This document shows positions 8,475 through 15,812 of a stretch of DNA of 44,380 nt, one piece after another; within the stretch, counting starts at the first letter, position 1; each line of letters opens with the position of its first letter. Both the position numbers and the translations under genes were made by a program. The DNA is from CAIXTV01 sp964543995 (GTDB taxonomy: Bacteria; Bacteroidota; Bacteroidia; Bacteroidales; CAIXTV01). The DNA lies in NCBI GenBank assembly GCA_964543995.1, contig CAZJBB010000005.1, positions 1 through 44,380 of the forward strand, written 5' to 3'. Under the pieces are notes generated by a model. That model was not told where the DNA came from, searched no databases, and saw only the letters and a list, made by a program, of their open reading frames with translations.

Positions 8475-9482
8475 TTATTGGCTTCCGAGCCAAACATAGT
8501 TTTCGAAGTTTTGAGTAACCTTGCTTTCGTACTCCTCAAAAGTCCTGGTTTTCTTAATGTTCTTAAATATCTTATGAGGTTGGTCGAACCCCTGAGCAAG
8601 ATATTCCCAATATTCTTTTAAGACACTTAGCACCGTTAATCTATCGTTCATTTTACGACGATAAGTGAGATAAAGATCCTGTATAAATAGTTGAATCATT
8701 TTAGTTTGATCTGCTTCAAGCGGAATACATTTAATGCTTGCCGGCAGAAAAGGATTGGACAAAACACCCCGACCTATCATCCAAGTATTGACTTCGGGCA
8801 GCTCTTTTTCCAGTTTACGATAATCGGCTAATGTGCAAATATCTCCGTTATAAACCACAGGTATTGTTAATAGGGATAAGGCTTTCCTAAAGGATAAGAG
8901 ATCCGGAGTTCCTGAATATAATTGTTTCCCAATTCGAGCATGTAGGGTCAATTCTGAAATCTTATGATGGTTGAAAATAGGTGCAAGCTCGAGTATTTCT
9001 TTGGAGTCATGATATCCTAACCGACACTTGACTGAAAACCGTATGCCGGCTGTGGGCATCACTTTTTGAAGAATATCGTCAATTTCATCAGGAAAAGGCA
9101 TCAATCCCGAACCTCTTTTTTTATTAGCCACCTGAGGAAAAGGACAGCCCAAATTCCAATTGACTTCTTTGAAGCCCTTTAGTGCGCAAAAATGGATAAA
9201 GCGAGTAATTTCCTCTGCGTTTTTGCTCAAAATTTGTGGAACCACTTCAATACCATTCACTTTTGTGTTTTCAAGTTCAGATGCCTTTTTGGGGGGAAGT
9301 TTGTTTTCGTTGGAAATATTTAAAAAGAAAGGCGTAAAAAGGGCATCTACTCCCTTAAAATGTTTAGAAAACACCGTTCTGAAAGTATTATTTGTAATCC
9401 CCTGGAAAGGAGCAAGGTATATTTTGGGTTTCAAAGTATTCAACGCATTCTTTTCTTTTGTAAAATTAGATAAAAGTTTCAA
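8475..9482 (-). CDS. tRNA-dihydrouridine synthase
   Basis: A TIM-barrel FMN enzyme that reduces uridine to dihydrouridine in the D-loop of tRNA. Recognisable parts: IYLAPFQGIT near the start (FMN-binding first strand), NWNLGCPFP with catalytic C113, then a KKRGSGLM segment, FSVKCRLGY, LTLHAR and the phosphate-binding VYNGDI/MIGRGVLSNP strands. The reading frame has no ATG near the N-terminus. The furthest reasonable start is TTG at 9482, and TTG codons at residues 14 or 17 are equally possible because the conserved core begins only at residue 20. About 335 residues, normal for the family. It is separated from the PqqD operon by 91 bases containing that operon's promoter, so it is probably transcribed separately. 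Subfamily (DusA/B/C) cannot be assigned. Confidence 0.88.
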   Translation of the reverse strand: MKLLSNFTKEKNALNTLKPKIYLAPFQGITNNTFRTVFSKHFKGVDALFTPFFLNISNENKLPPKKASELENTKVNGIEVVPQILSKNAEEITRFIHFCALKGFKEVNWNLGCPFPQVANKKRGSGLMPFPDEIDDILQKVMPTAGIRFSVKCRLGYHDSKEILELAPIFNHHKISELTLHARIGKQLYSGTPDLLSFRKALSLLTIPVVYNGDICTLADYRKLEKELPEVNTWMIGRGVLSNPFLPASIKCIPLEADQTKMIQLFIQDLYLTYRRKMNDRLTVLSVLKEYWEYLAQGFDQPHKIFKNIKKTRTFEEYESKVTQNFENYVWLGSQ

Positions 9483-9669
9483 ACGAAATTTTTGGTTTTT
9501 TGATGTTTCATTTTCTTGAAAATATCATTCACAATATCTTATGTAACACCTTTCTTTATGTTTGGTTATCAAATAAATATGACCATTTTGCAAATTACAA
9601 AAAAAGCAAGAAAAATGGGTTAATTCGGTCTCTAAATATCTCAAAATGATTTTGGAAATAGATTTTTTA

Positions 9670-9677
9670 TACCTTTG
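9670..9677 (+). promoter_or_regulatory. -7 promoter box of the ATP synthase operon
   Basis: TACCTTTG matches TAnnTTTG and lies 60 bases upstream of the chosen atpB ATG. A TTTG at 9651-9654 could act as the -33 element, but the spacer of 15 is shorter than the usual 19-20. Its position shows that the upstream TTG codon at 9675 cannot be the atpB start. Confidence 0.55.
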
Positions 9678-9737
9678 CAAAAAATTACCTATCGAACTTT
9701 TTGTAAATTGAGAATAAAAGTAAACGTATTATCTTGT

Positions 9738-10850
9738 ATGCGAATTAAATACCTCCTCTCACTTATTGTTTTTGGGCTTTCTTTTTGCCTTGCAGCTGTT
9801 GGCAATCCAACGGAATCACCATCGAAACCCGAAACCGAAGGGCATGAAAAGTTCAATGCCGGCAAGATGATAGTGGAACATATTGTAGATAACCATGAAT
9901 GGCATATTGCCACTTTAGGGGAAACGCACATTTCTTTGCCCTTACCCATAATTTTATGGGATAATGGGAAGTTGGTTTTCTTCATGTCTTCTAAATTTCA
10001 TCATGGTACCGAAACATATAACGGTTATAAACTCGAAACCGAAGGTGAACACAAAGGGAAGATCGTTAAACTTGCTGCCGATGGCGTTAGTGTGGATAAA
10101 GAAGCTTCTTTACCCTTGGATTTATCAATTACCAAAAATGTACTTTCCTTATTTTTTACCATTACCATCCTTTGCTTCATATTCATTAGTGTCGCTCGTA
10201 GGTTTAAAAAACATCCTAACGAAGCGCCAAAAGGTCTGCAATCGGCTATTGAACCTCTAATTTTATTTGTTAGGGACGATATTGTAAAACCATCTATTGG
10301 CGAAAAAAAGTATAAAAAATACATGCCCTTTTTGCTAACCTTGTTTTTCTTTATTCTTGTCAACAATTTGATGGGTTTAATTCCTATCATTCCGGGCGGA
10401 GCCAATGTTACAGGTAATATTGCTGTAACCATGGTTTTGGCTGTTTTTACTTTTATCATCACTACTTTTTCGGCTAATAAAAATTATTGGGTACATATTG
10501 TAAACGCTCCGGGCGTTCCTTGGTGGCTTAAATTTCCAATTCCTTTAATGCCCATTGTAGAACTTATAGGTGTTTTCACCAAGCCTTTTGTTCTTATGGT
10601 CCGACTTTTTGCCAACATCATGGCAGGTCATATCATCGTTTTGGGTTTTATGAGTTTGATCTTTATTTTTGGCTCCATGAGCTTGGTAGCCGGATACGGA
10701 GTTTCGGTAGTATCCATTGCCTTTGCTTTGTTTATGGGCTTACTCGAATTATTGGTCGCTTTTATTCAAGCATACGTTTTCACCCTTCTTTCTGCCTTAT
10801 ATATTGGAATGGCAACTGAAGAACATCATCACGAAGAAATTAATCATTAA
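9738..10850 (+). CDS. atpB: F0F1 ATP synthase subunit a
   Basis: Subunit a of the membrane F0 sector, which forms the two proton half-channels against the c-ring. 370 residues from the ATG at 9738. This start gives a signal-peptide-like N-terminus (MRIKYLLSLIVFGLSFCLAA) followed by an extended periplasmic region with several histidines, typical of Bacteroidota AtpB, which are longer than the E. coli protein. The essential channel arginine is in VRLFANIMAGH. Five or more hydrophobic helices fill the C-terminal two thirds, and the protein ends with a histidine-rich tail. First gene of atpBEFHAG; atpE follows after 23 bases. No atpI/atpZ-like gene precedes it here. Confidence 0.95.
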   Translation: MRIKYLLSLIVFGLSFCLAAVGNPTESPSKPETEGHEKFNAGKMIVEHIVDNHEWHIATLGETHISLPLPIILWDNGKLVFFMSSKFHHGTETYNGYKLETEGEHKGKIVKLAADGVSVDKEASLPLDLSITKNVLSLFFTITILCFIFISVARRFKKHPNEAPKGLQSAIEPLILFVRDDIVKPSIGEKKYKKYMPFLLTLFFFILVNNLMGLIPIIPGGANVTGNIAVTMVLAVFTFIITTFSANKNYWVHIVNAPGVPWWLKFPIPLMPIVELIGVFTKPFVLMVRLFANIMAGHIIVLGFMSLIFIFGSMSLVAGYGVSVVSIAFALFMGLLELLVAFIQAYVFTLLSALYIGMATEEHHHEEINH

Positions 10851-10873
10851 TACAAATCAAATCCTTATTTATT

Positions 10874-11134
10874 ATGTCACTTTTAACAGTTTTATTACAA
10901 GCAGCTAACGAATTAGCTCCTATTGCAAAAATGGGTGCAGGTATTGGTGCAGGTATTGCTGCCATTGGCGCAGGTATCGGTATTGGTAACATCGGTAAAG
11001 GCGCATTGGAATCCATTGCACGTCAACCCGAAGCTGTAGGCGACATCCGTTCAAACATGATTATCGCAGCAGCGTTGATCGAAGGGGTAGCCTTTTTCGC
11101 TATTGTTGTTTGTTTGTTGATTTTATTTATCTAA
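10874..11134 (+). CDS. atpE: F0F1 ATP synthase subunit c
   Basis: The c-ring proteolipid, 86 residues forming two transmembrane helices joined by the polar ARQPE loop (49-53). The N-terminal helix has the glycine-rich GxGxG repeats used for ring packing. The ion-binding carboxylate is E70 in AALIEGVAFF. The residue after it is glycine, not the serine seen in sodium-coupled rings, so proton coupling is likely. The stop codon is followed 10 bases later by a strong hairpin and T-run (11145-11184), placed so that shorter atpBE transcripts could be produced or stabilised. Confidence 0.97.
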   Translation: MSLLTVLLQAANELAPIAKMGAGIGAGIAAIGAGIGIGNIGKGALESIARQPEAVGDIRSNMIIAAALIEGVAFFAIVVCLLILFI

Positions 11135-11144
11135 CAAACCCATT

Positions 11145-11184
11145 ACTATACGCTGCAACGGTTGGTTGCAGTGTATAGTTTTTT
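11145..11184 (+). terminator. Terminator-like hairpin between atpE and atpF
   Basis: A 15-bp stem pairs 11145-11159 with 11165-11179, interrupted only by one G-T wobble, with a five-base loop (GGTTG), followed by six T. This has the form of an intrinsic terminator, but it lies inside an operon whose next gene begins 26 bases later. Partial termination or 3'-end protection of an atpBE message is inferred, which would suit the higher copy number of subunit c. Confidence 0.75.
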
Positions 11185-11210
11185 ATTACGCTAATTAAGA
11201 TTAAAAAATT

Positions 11211-11705
11211 ATGGAACTTGTTAAACCTGAAATAGGATTGGTTTTTTGGATGCTTTTAGCATTCTTACTCCTGTTATTTTTGTTACGCAAATTTGCTTGG
11301 GTTCCTATTATGAATATGTTACATCAACGAGAAGACACTATTGATGAAGCATTAAATTCAGCTAAGAAAGCCAGAGAAGAAATGCAACAACTTCAATTCA
11401 GCAACGAGCAATTATTGCATCAAGCTAAAGAAGAACGCGATGCCATTTTGCGCGAAGCTCGTAAAATAAAAGACAGTATTATTGAAGAATCAAAAATAAA
11501 GGCCAAAGAAGAAGCTCAACGTATTGTAGATGCTGCTAAAGAAAGCATTCAATTCGAAAAGCTATCAGCGATGACCGATCTTAAAAATCAAATTGCTCAA
11601 CTCTCAATAGAAATTGCTGAAAAAGTATTGGTTCACGAACTTTCTGAACCGGAAAAACAAAAAGCATTGATTGAGCAATTAATGAAAGATGTAAAACTGA
11701 ATTAA
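11211..11705 (+). CDS. atpF: F0F1 ATP synthase subunit b
   Basis: The peripheral-stalk subunit b, 164 residues. One N-terminal membrane helix (about 8-26, GLVFWMLLAFLLLLFLLRKF) is followed by a long charged coiled coil typical of the stator, with alternating E/K/A/Q heptads to the C-terminus, where it contacts subunit delta. Length and layout are normal. It lies 76 bases after atpE, the only long gap in the operon and the one holding the terminator-like hairpin. atpH follows after 3 bases. Confidence 0.95.
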   Translation: MELVKPEIGLVFWMLLAFLLLLFLLRKFAWVPIMNMLHQREDTIDEALNSAKKAREEMQQLQFSNEQLLHQAKEERDAILREARKIKDSIIEESKIKAKEEAQRIVDAAKESIQFEKLSAMTDLKNQIAQLSIEIAEKVLVHELSEPEKQKALIEQLMKDVKLN

Positions 11706-11708
11706 ACT

Positions 11709-12275
11709 ATGTTCTCAGTAAAATACCAGAAAATTACTTCTCGATATGCCAAAGCTTTATTTGATTTGGCTATGGAACTTAAAGTTTCCGACATAGTAAT
11801 TCGCGATATGGAGCTTTTACTCAACGTTTGCAAAGAAAACAATGAGTTTGAATCCATGTTACACAGCCCCATCATTACTTCTCTGAAAAAATCACAAGTG
11901 ATTCTTGCCATTTTTGGAAAACACTTTAATGAACTGTCGATTAAATTTATCGATTTGGTTGTTCGCAAACGCAGAGAAATGCTAATTGATGGTATTGCAG
12001 AACAATATATTCAGTTATATCGTGAGTTCAATGGTATTAAGACCGTAGAACTGAAAACAGCGGTTACTCTCAGCGAAATTGAAAGAGCAGAGTTCATAAA
12101 ACTTTTCAAAGAAATTACCCAATCGAAAGTGGAACTCCAAGAAGAAGTTTCCCCTAAGCTGATTGGTGGATTTATATATTCATACGACAATAAGCTTTTT
12201 GATGCCAGCGTGCGCACCAAACTCAGCTCATTGAAAAAAGAATTTGATTTAAACATTTACGAAAAAGGATTTTAA
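11709..12275 (+). CDS. atpH: F0F1 ATP synthase subunit delta
   Basis: The OSCP/delta subunit, 188 residues, linking the peripheral stalk to the top of F1. The N-terminal domain begins SRYAKALFDLAMEL, the usual start of the six-helix bundle. The C-terminal part has the family signature LQEEVSPKLIGGFIYSYDNKLFDASVRTKL. Normal length. Starts 3 bases after atpF and ends 13 bases before atpA, so translation is probably coupled. Confidence 0.95.
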   Translation: MFSVKYQKITSRYAKALFDLAMELKVSDIVIRDMELLLNVCKENNEFESMLHSPIITSLKKSQVILAIFGKHFNELSIKFIDLVVRKRREMLIDGIAEQYIQLYREFNGIKTVELKTAVTLSEIERAEFIKLFKEITQSKVELQEEVSPKLIGGFIYSYDNKLFDASVRTKLSSLKKEFDLNIYEKGF

Positions 12276-12288
12276 TTAAATAAGAATT

Positions 12289-13872
12289 ATGGCTGAAATA
12301 CAACCTGCAGAGGTTTCTGCAATTCTCAGACAACAACTTTCGGGTTTCAAGATGGAAACCGAACTTGAAGAAATAGGTACCATATTGCAAGTGGGAGATG
12401 GTATTGCCCGTATTTATGGATTAAACAATGCCCAATCCGGCGAATTGGTTGAGTTCGAAAAAGGTGCTGTTAAAGGCATCGTACTCAATCTCGAAGAAGA
12501 CAATGTTGGGGTGGTAATGCTTGGAGAATCAAACGAACTCCAGGAAGGTGACCTCGTGAAACGTACCGGTAAAATTGCTTCCGTAATGGTTGGCGAAGGT
12601 ATGTTAGGGAGGGTTATCAATACTCTAGGAGAACCCATAGACGGTAAAGGATTAATTACCGGACCTACTTTCGAAATGCCACTCGAACGCAAAGCACCGG
12701 GGGTTATTTTCCGTCAACCGGTTACCGAACCGCTTCAAACCGGAATCAAAGCCATCGATGCCATGATTCCCATTGGAAGAGGTCAAAGAGAGTTGATTAT
12801 TGGTGACCGTCAAACCGGGAAAACAGCTATTGCCATCGATACCATTATCAATCAAAAAGAAAATTTCGAAAAAGGCAACCCAGTATATTGTATCTATGTG
12901 GCCGTTGGACAAAAGGGCTCCACCGTTGCCAATATCGTAAATACTTTACAAGAACACGACGCTTTAAAATACACCATCATTGTATCTGCAACGGCTTCAG
13001 CTCCTGCTGCAATGCAGTTCTTTGCACCCTATACCGGTGCCGCTATTGGCGAATTTTTCCGCGATACAGGTCGCCCTGCACTCGTAATTTATGATGACCT
13101 TTCTAAACAAGCTGTTTCCTATCGTGAAGTATCCTTGTTACTCCGTCGTCCACCGGGTCGTGAAGCCTATCCGGGAGATGTTTTTTACTTACATTCACGC
13201 TTACTGGAACGTGCTGCAAAAGTGATTAAATCAGACGAAATTGCTGCAAAAATGAACGATTTACCCGAATCCATAAAACACATGGTAAAAGGGGGCGGTT
13301 CTTTAACAGCTTTACCCATTATTGAAACACAAGCAGGTGACGTTTCGGCTTATATACCTACCAACGTAATTTCAATTACCGACGGACAAATTTTCCTTGA
13401 AACCAACTCCTTTAATGCCGGGATTCGTCCTGCTATTAACGTAGGTATTTCGGTTTCTCGTGTAGGAGGTAACGCTCAAATCAAGTCCATGAAAAAAGTT
13501 GCCGGTACCTTAAAACTTGACCAAGCGCAATTTAGGGAATTGGAAGCTTTCTCCAAATTCGGTTCCGATTTAGATGCAGCAACCAAAGCGGTTATCGAAA
13601 AAGGGGTTCGTAATGTGGAAATTCTGAAACAACCTCAATATTCGCCCATGTCGGTTGAAAAACAAATCGCCATTGTATATTGCGGAACCCGTGGTTTATT
13701 AATGAAGGTGCCTCAAAAAAGAATCCACGATTTTGAAACAGAATACTTGATGCATTTAGAAGAGAAATATGCTTCTACCTTAAGTGTGCTTCGCGAAGGC
13801 AATCTTACTGATGAAGTTATTGAAACACTTACTAAAGTTGCCGAAGAAATTTCAAGAAAATATCAGGATTAA
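12289..13872 (+). CDS. atpA: F0F1 ATP synthase subunit alpha
   Basis: The non-catalytic nucleotide-binding F1 subunit, 527 residues. The N-terminal beta-barrel has VGDGIARIYGLNNAQSGELV. The Walker A loop is GDRQTGKT. The Walker B strand is PALVIYDDLSKQA, and the alpha/beta signature follows in SLLLRRPPGREAYPGDVFY. The C-terminal helical domain contacts delta. All expected motifs are intact. It sits between atpH and atpG as in other Bacteroidota, where atpD and atpC are usually elsewhere; neither is present in this window. Confidence 0.98.
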   Translation: MAEIQPAEVSAILRQQLSGFKMETELEEIGTILQVGDGIARIYGLNNAQSGELVEFEKGAVKGIVLNLEEDNVGVVMLGESNELQEGDLVKRTGKIASVMVGEGMLGRVINTLGEPIDGKGLITGPTFEMPLERKAPGVIFRQPVTEPLQTGIKAIDAMIPIGRGQRELIIGDRQTGKTAIAIDTIINQKENFEKGNPVYCIYVAVGQKGSTVANIVNTLQEHDALKYTIIVSATASAPAAMQFFAPYTGAAIGEFFRDTGRPALVIYDDLSKQAVSYREVSLLLRRPPGREAYPGDVFYLHSRLLERAAKVIKSDEIAAKMNDLPESIKHMVKGGGSLTALPIIETQAGDVSAYIPTNVISITDGQIFLETNSFNAGIRPAINVGISVSRVGGNAQIKSMKKVAGTLKLDQAQFRELEAFSKFGSDLDAATKAVIEKGVRNVEILKQPQYSPMSVEKQIAIVYCGTRGLLMKVPQKRIHDFETEYLMHLEEKYASTLSVLREGNLTDEVIETLTKVAEEISRKYQD

Positions 13873-13896
13873 TCGTAAAGCTAAAGATCTGTCATT

Positions 13897-14778
13897 ATGC
13901 CCAATCTGAAAGAAGTCAGAAATCGAATAACCTCTGTTAGCTCTACCAAGCAAATTACCAGTGCCATGAAAATGGTATCTGCTGCCAAATTTCGCAAAGC
14001 ACAACAGGCGATTGTAAAACTTCGCCCATACGCCAATAAGCTGAAAGAAATTATGCAGAATGTGAGTGCCGGCGAAAACGATGCTGTAGAAAGCCCTTAT
14101 TCGCAAGTACGCACTCCTGAAAAGGTATTGCTGATTGTGGTTACTTCCAACAAAGGTCTTTGTGGTGCATTTAACACCAATGTCATCAAGAAAACGATTT
14201 TGCTGATTCACGAAAAATATGCCACTCAATATAATAATAACGAATTAAAACTCATCACCTTTGGTAAAAAAGCAAGTGAGTATTTCAGTAAACGTGATTT
14301 CGTTGTTGAGGCAAAGTTCGATTCTATCTACGACCAACTGAATTTTGAAAACGCTTCTAAAATTGCCGAAAAGGTAATGAATAGCTTTGCAACCAAAGAA
14401 TATGATTGTGTGGAAATTATTTACAATCAATTCAAAAATGCTGCAACTCAGGTGCTTTCAAACGAATCCTTTTTGCCACTGTCCAATACAGAAACCAACA
14501 CCCTTGTCAAGCAAAAAGCCGATTATATTTACGAACCGAATAAGCAAGTGATTTTACAGGATTTAATCCCTAAATCCCTAAAAATTCAACTTTTCAAGGT
14601 ATTGCTCGACTCCTATGCTTCGGAACATGGTGCCCGTATGACGGCCATGCACAAAGCCACAGATAATGCTGATGAATTATTGAAAGAGCTGAAACTTACC
14701 TACAATAAAGCCCGTCAGGCAGCCATTACCAAGGAAATTTTAGAAATTGTAAGCGGCGCAGAGGCCTTAAAAGGATAG
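13897..14778 (+). CDS. atpG: F0F1 ATP synthase subunit gamma
   Basis: The rotor shaft subunit gamma, 293 residues. The N-terminal helix (MPNLKEVRNRITSVSSTKQI) and the C-terminal helix (LLKELKLTYNKARQAAITKE, EILEIVSGAEAL) form the coiled coil inserted in the alpha/beta hexamer. The Rossmann-like middle has LIVVTSNKGLCGAFNTNV. Last gene of the locus, 24 bases after atpA. Downstream there is no strong terminator; a weak GGACT/AGTCC hairpin with a short T tract lies at 14825-14842, and the mobile-element region follows. Confidence 0.97.
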   Translation: MPNLKEVRNRITSVSSTKQITSAMKMVSAAKFRKAQQAIVKLRPYANKLKEIMQNVSAGENDAVESPYSQVRTPEKVLLIVVTSNKGLCGAFNTNVIKKTILLIHEKYATQYNNNELKLITFGKKASEYFSKRDFVVEAKFDSIYDQLNFENASKIAEKVMNSFATKEYDCVEIIYNQFKNAATQVLSNESFLPLSNTETNTLVKQKADYIYEPNKQVILQDLIPKSLKIQLFKVLLDSYASEHGARMTAMHKATDNADELLKELKLTYNKARQAAITKEILEIVSGAEALKG

Positions 14779-14988
14779 AACGTTTTCCTGCATTTAGCTC
14801 TGTTTTCTATGTAATTGTTCCAATGGACTTGTTTTTTAGTCCTGTAAAATTTTCTTTTTAAGCTTTCTACAACTAAATGTTGGTTCATATTACTGAGCTA
14901 AAGGCTTTCTCGACCTTCTATGTTTGTTTTCAGAAAAAATGCATTTTGTTGTATTGAAAGACAAATATTTTGTAGATTTGATAAATAT
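14779..14988. other. AT-rich gap between atpG and the mobile region
   Basis: No gene is seen here. The only structure noted is the weak inverted repeat at 14825-14842, which could end the atp transcript. The palindrome-rich mobile region begins at about 14989. Confidence 0.4.
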
Positions 14989-15166
14989 TAACCAAAGAAC
15001 AATACGAAAAAATAGCCCCGTAGGGGCAACCCGTTTGTAGAAAATACCGCAACCCACCAACAAGCTCCGTAGGAACGACCCGTAAATATGCCAAACACCA
15101 GCGCCCAATTTTATATTCAAATTGAATTTTTCATTGGATTGAATAAACAGGTCGCTCCTATGGAGC
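14989..15166 (+). mobile_element. ORF-less derivative of the adjacent transposase element
   Basis: This stretch keeps both ends of the transposase element at 15329-15832 but lacks its gene. The left end (14989-15008, TTAACCAAAGAACAATACGA) is repeated just before the transposase start at 15329-15348. The right end contains ATTGGATTGAATAAA (15133-15147), identical to the last codons and stop of the transposase at 15799-15813, followed in both by a GTCGCTCC palindrome. Between the ends are palindromes GCCCCGTAGGGGC (15015-15027) and an imperfect one at 15064-15076. This is the pattern of an internally deleted, non-autonomous copy. Confidence 0.7.
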
Positions 15167-15202
15167 TCAAAACAAATTTGCATTTCAATGCTACAAACGG
15201 TG

Positions 15203-15217
15203 GGCTCCTACGGAGCC
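15203..15217. repeat. Palindrome between element ends
   Basis: GGCTCCTACGGAGCC is a near-perfect inverted repeat of the family that fills this region. Further members are at 15154-15166, 15820-15832, 15870-15884, 16107-16121 and 16159-16171, with equivalents one and two periods downstream. Arms vary between members (GCTCC/GGAGC, GACTCC/GGAGTC, GCCCC/GGGGC), mostly with matching changes on both sides, so hairpin formation seems to be preserved. Confidence 0.8.
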
Positions 15218-15350
15218 AAAATAAAACCAAACCCTCGTTTTTTTAAATGAAAAGAAAGATATTTTTGTGCATTTATAGCGTGAACCAAGTAATGGAGAAA
15301 TACAGATAATAGAGCCTGATTTTGCATTAACCAAAGAACAATACGATAAA

Positions 15351-15812
15351 ATGGCAAACACCTACACCCAAATATACATACAAATTGTATTCTCTGTAAA
15401 GGGCAGAGAGAGTCTTATTCTTAAGCAACATCAAGAAGCCTTGCACAAATATATTACAGGAATTGTACAAAACCGTGATCAAAAATTGTTAGCGGTATTT
15501 TGTATGCCCGATCACACCCATTTGCTTGTAGGAATGAAATCTGCAATATCTCTATCTGATTTGGTAAGAGATGTAAAAGCAGGTTCGTCAAAATTCATAA
15601 ATGATAACCGATGGATTGCCGGAAAATTTAATTGGCAGGAGGGGTTTGGTGCATTTTCTTACTCAAAAAGCCAGATTGATACCGTGGTTAAATATATTTT
15701 GAATCAGGAAAAACACCATAAAACAAAAACGTTTAAAGAGGAATATATTGAATTTTTGAAGAAATTTGAAATTGACTATAATGAAAAATATTTGTTCGAT
15801 TGGATTGAATAA
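15351..15812 (+). CDS. IS200-like / RAYT-type Y1 transposase
   Basis: A 153-residue single-strand transposase of the HUH/Y1 class (IS200/IS605 TnpA, REP-associated tyrosine transposase-like). The HUH metal-binding motif is H55-T-H57 in CMPDHTHLLVGM. The likely nucleophile is Y115 in DTVVKYILNQEKHH, within the helix characteristic of the family. The N-terminus TYTQIYIQIVFSVKGRE is typical of Bacteroidota members. The gene is full length and intact. No TnpB/IscB accessory gene is next to it. Palindromes like those recognised by Y1 enzymes surround it on both sides, and its own upstream and terminal sequences recur in ORF-less copies nearby, so it is probably the enzyme that generated the region. 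Confidence 0.88.
   Translation: MANTYTQIYIQIVFSVKGRESLILKQHQEALHKYITGIVQNRDQKLLAVFCMPDHTHLLVGMKSAISLSDLVRDVKAGSSKFINDNRWIAGKFNWQEGFGAFSYSKSQIDTVVKYILNQEKHHKTKTFKEEYIEFLKKFEIDYNEKYLFDWIE

Noticed and set aside
9738..14778. Missing atpD and atpC as a sign of a broken operon
   Set aside because: Bacteroidota commonly keep the beta and epsilon genes at another locus, and the six genes here are intact.
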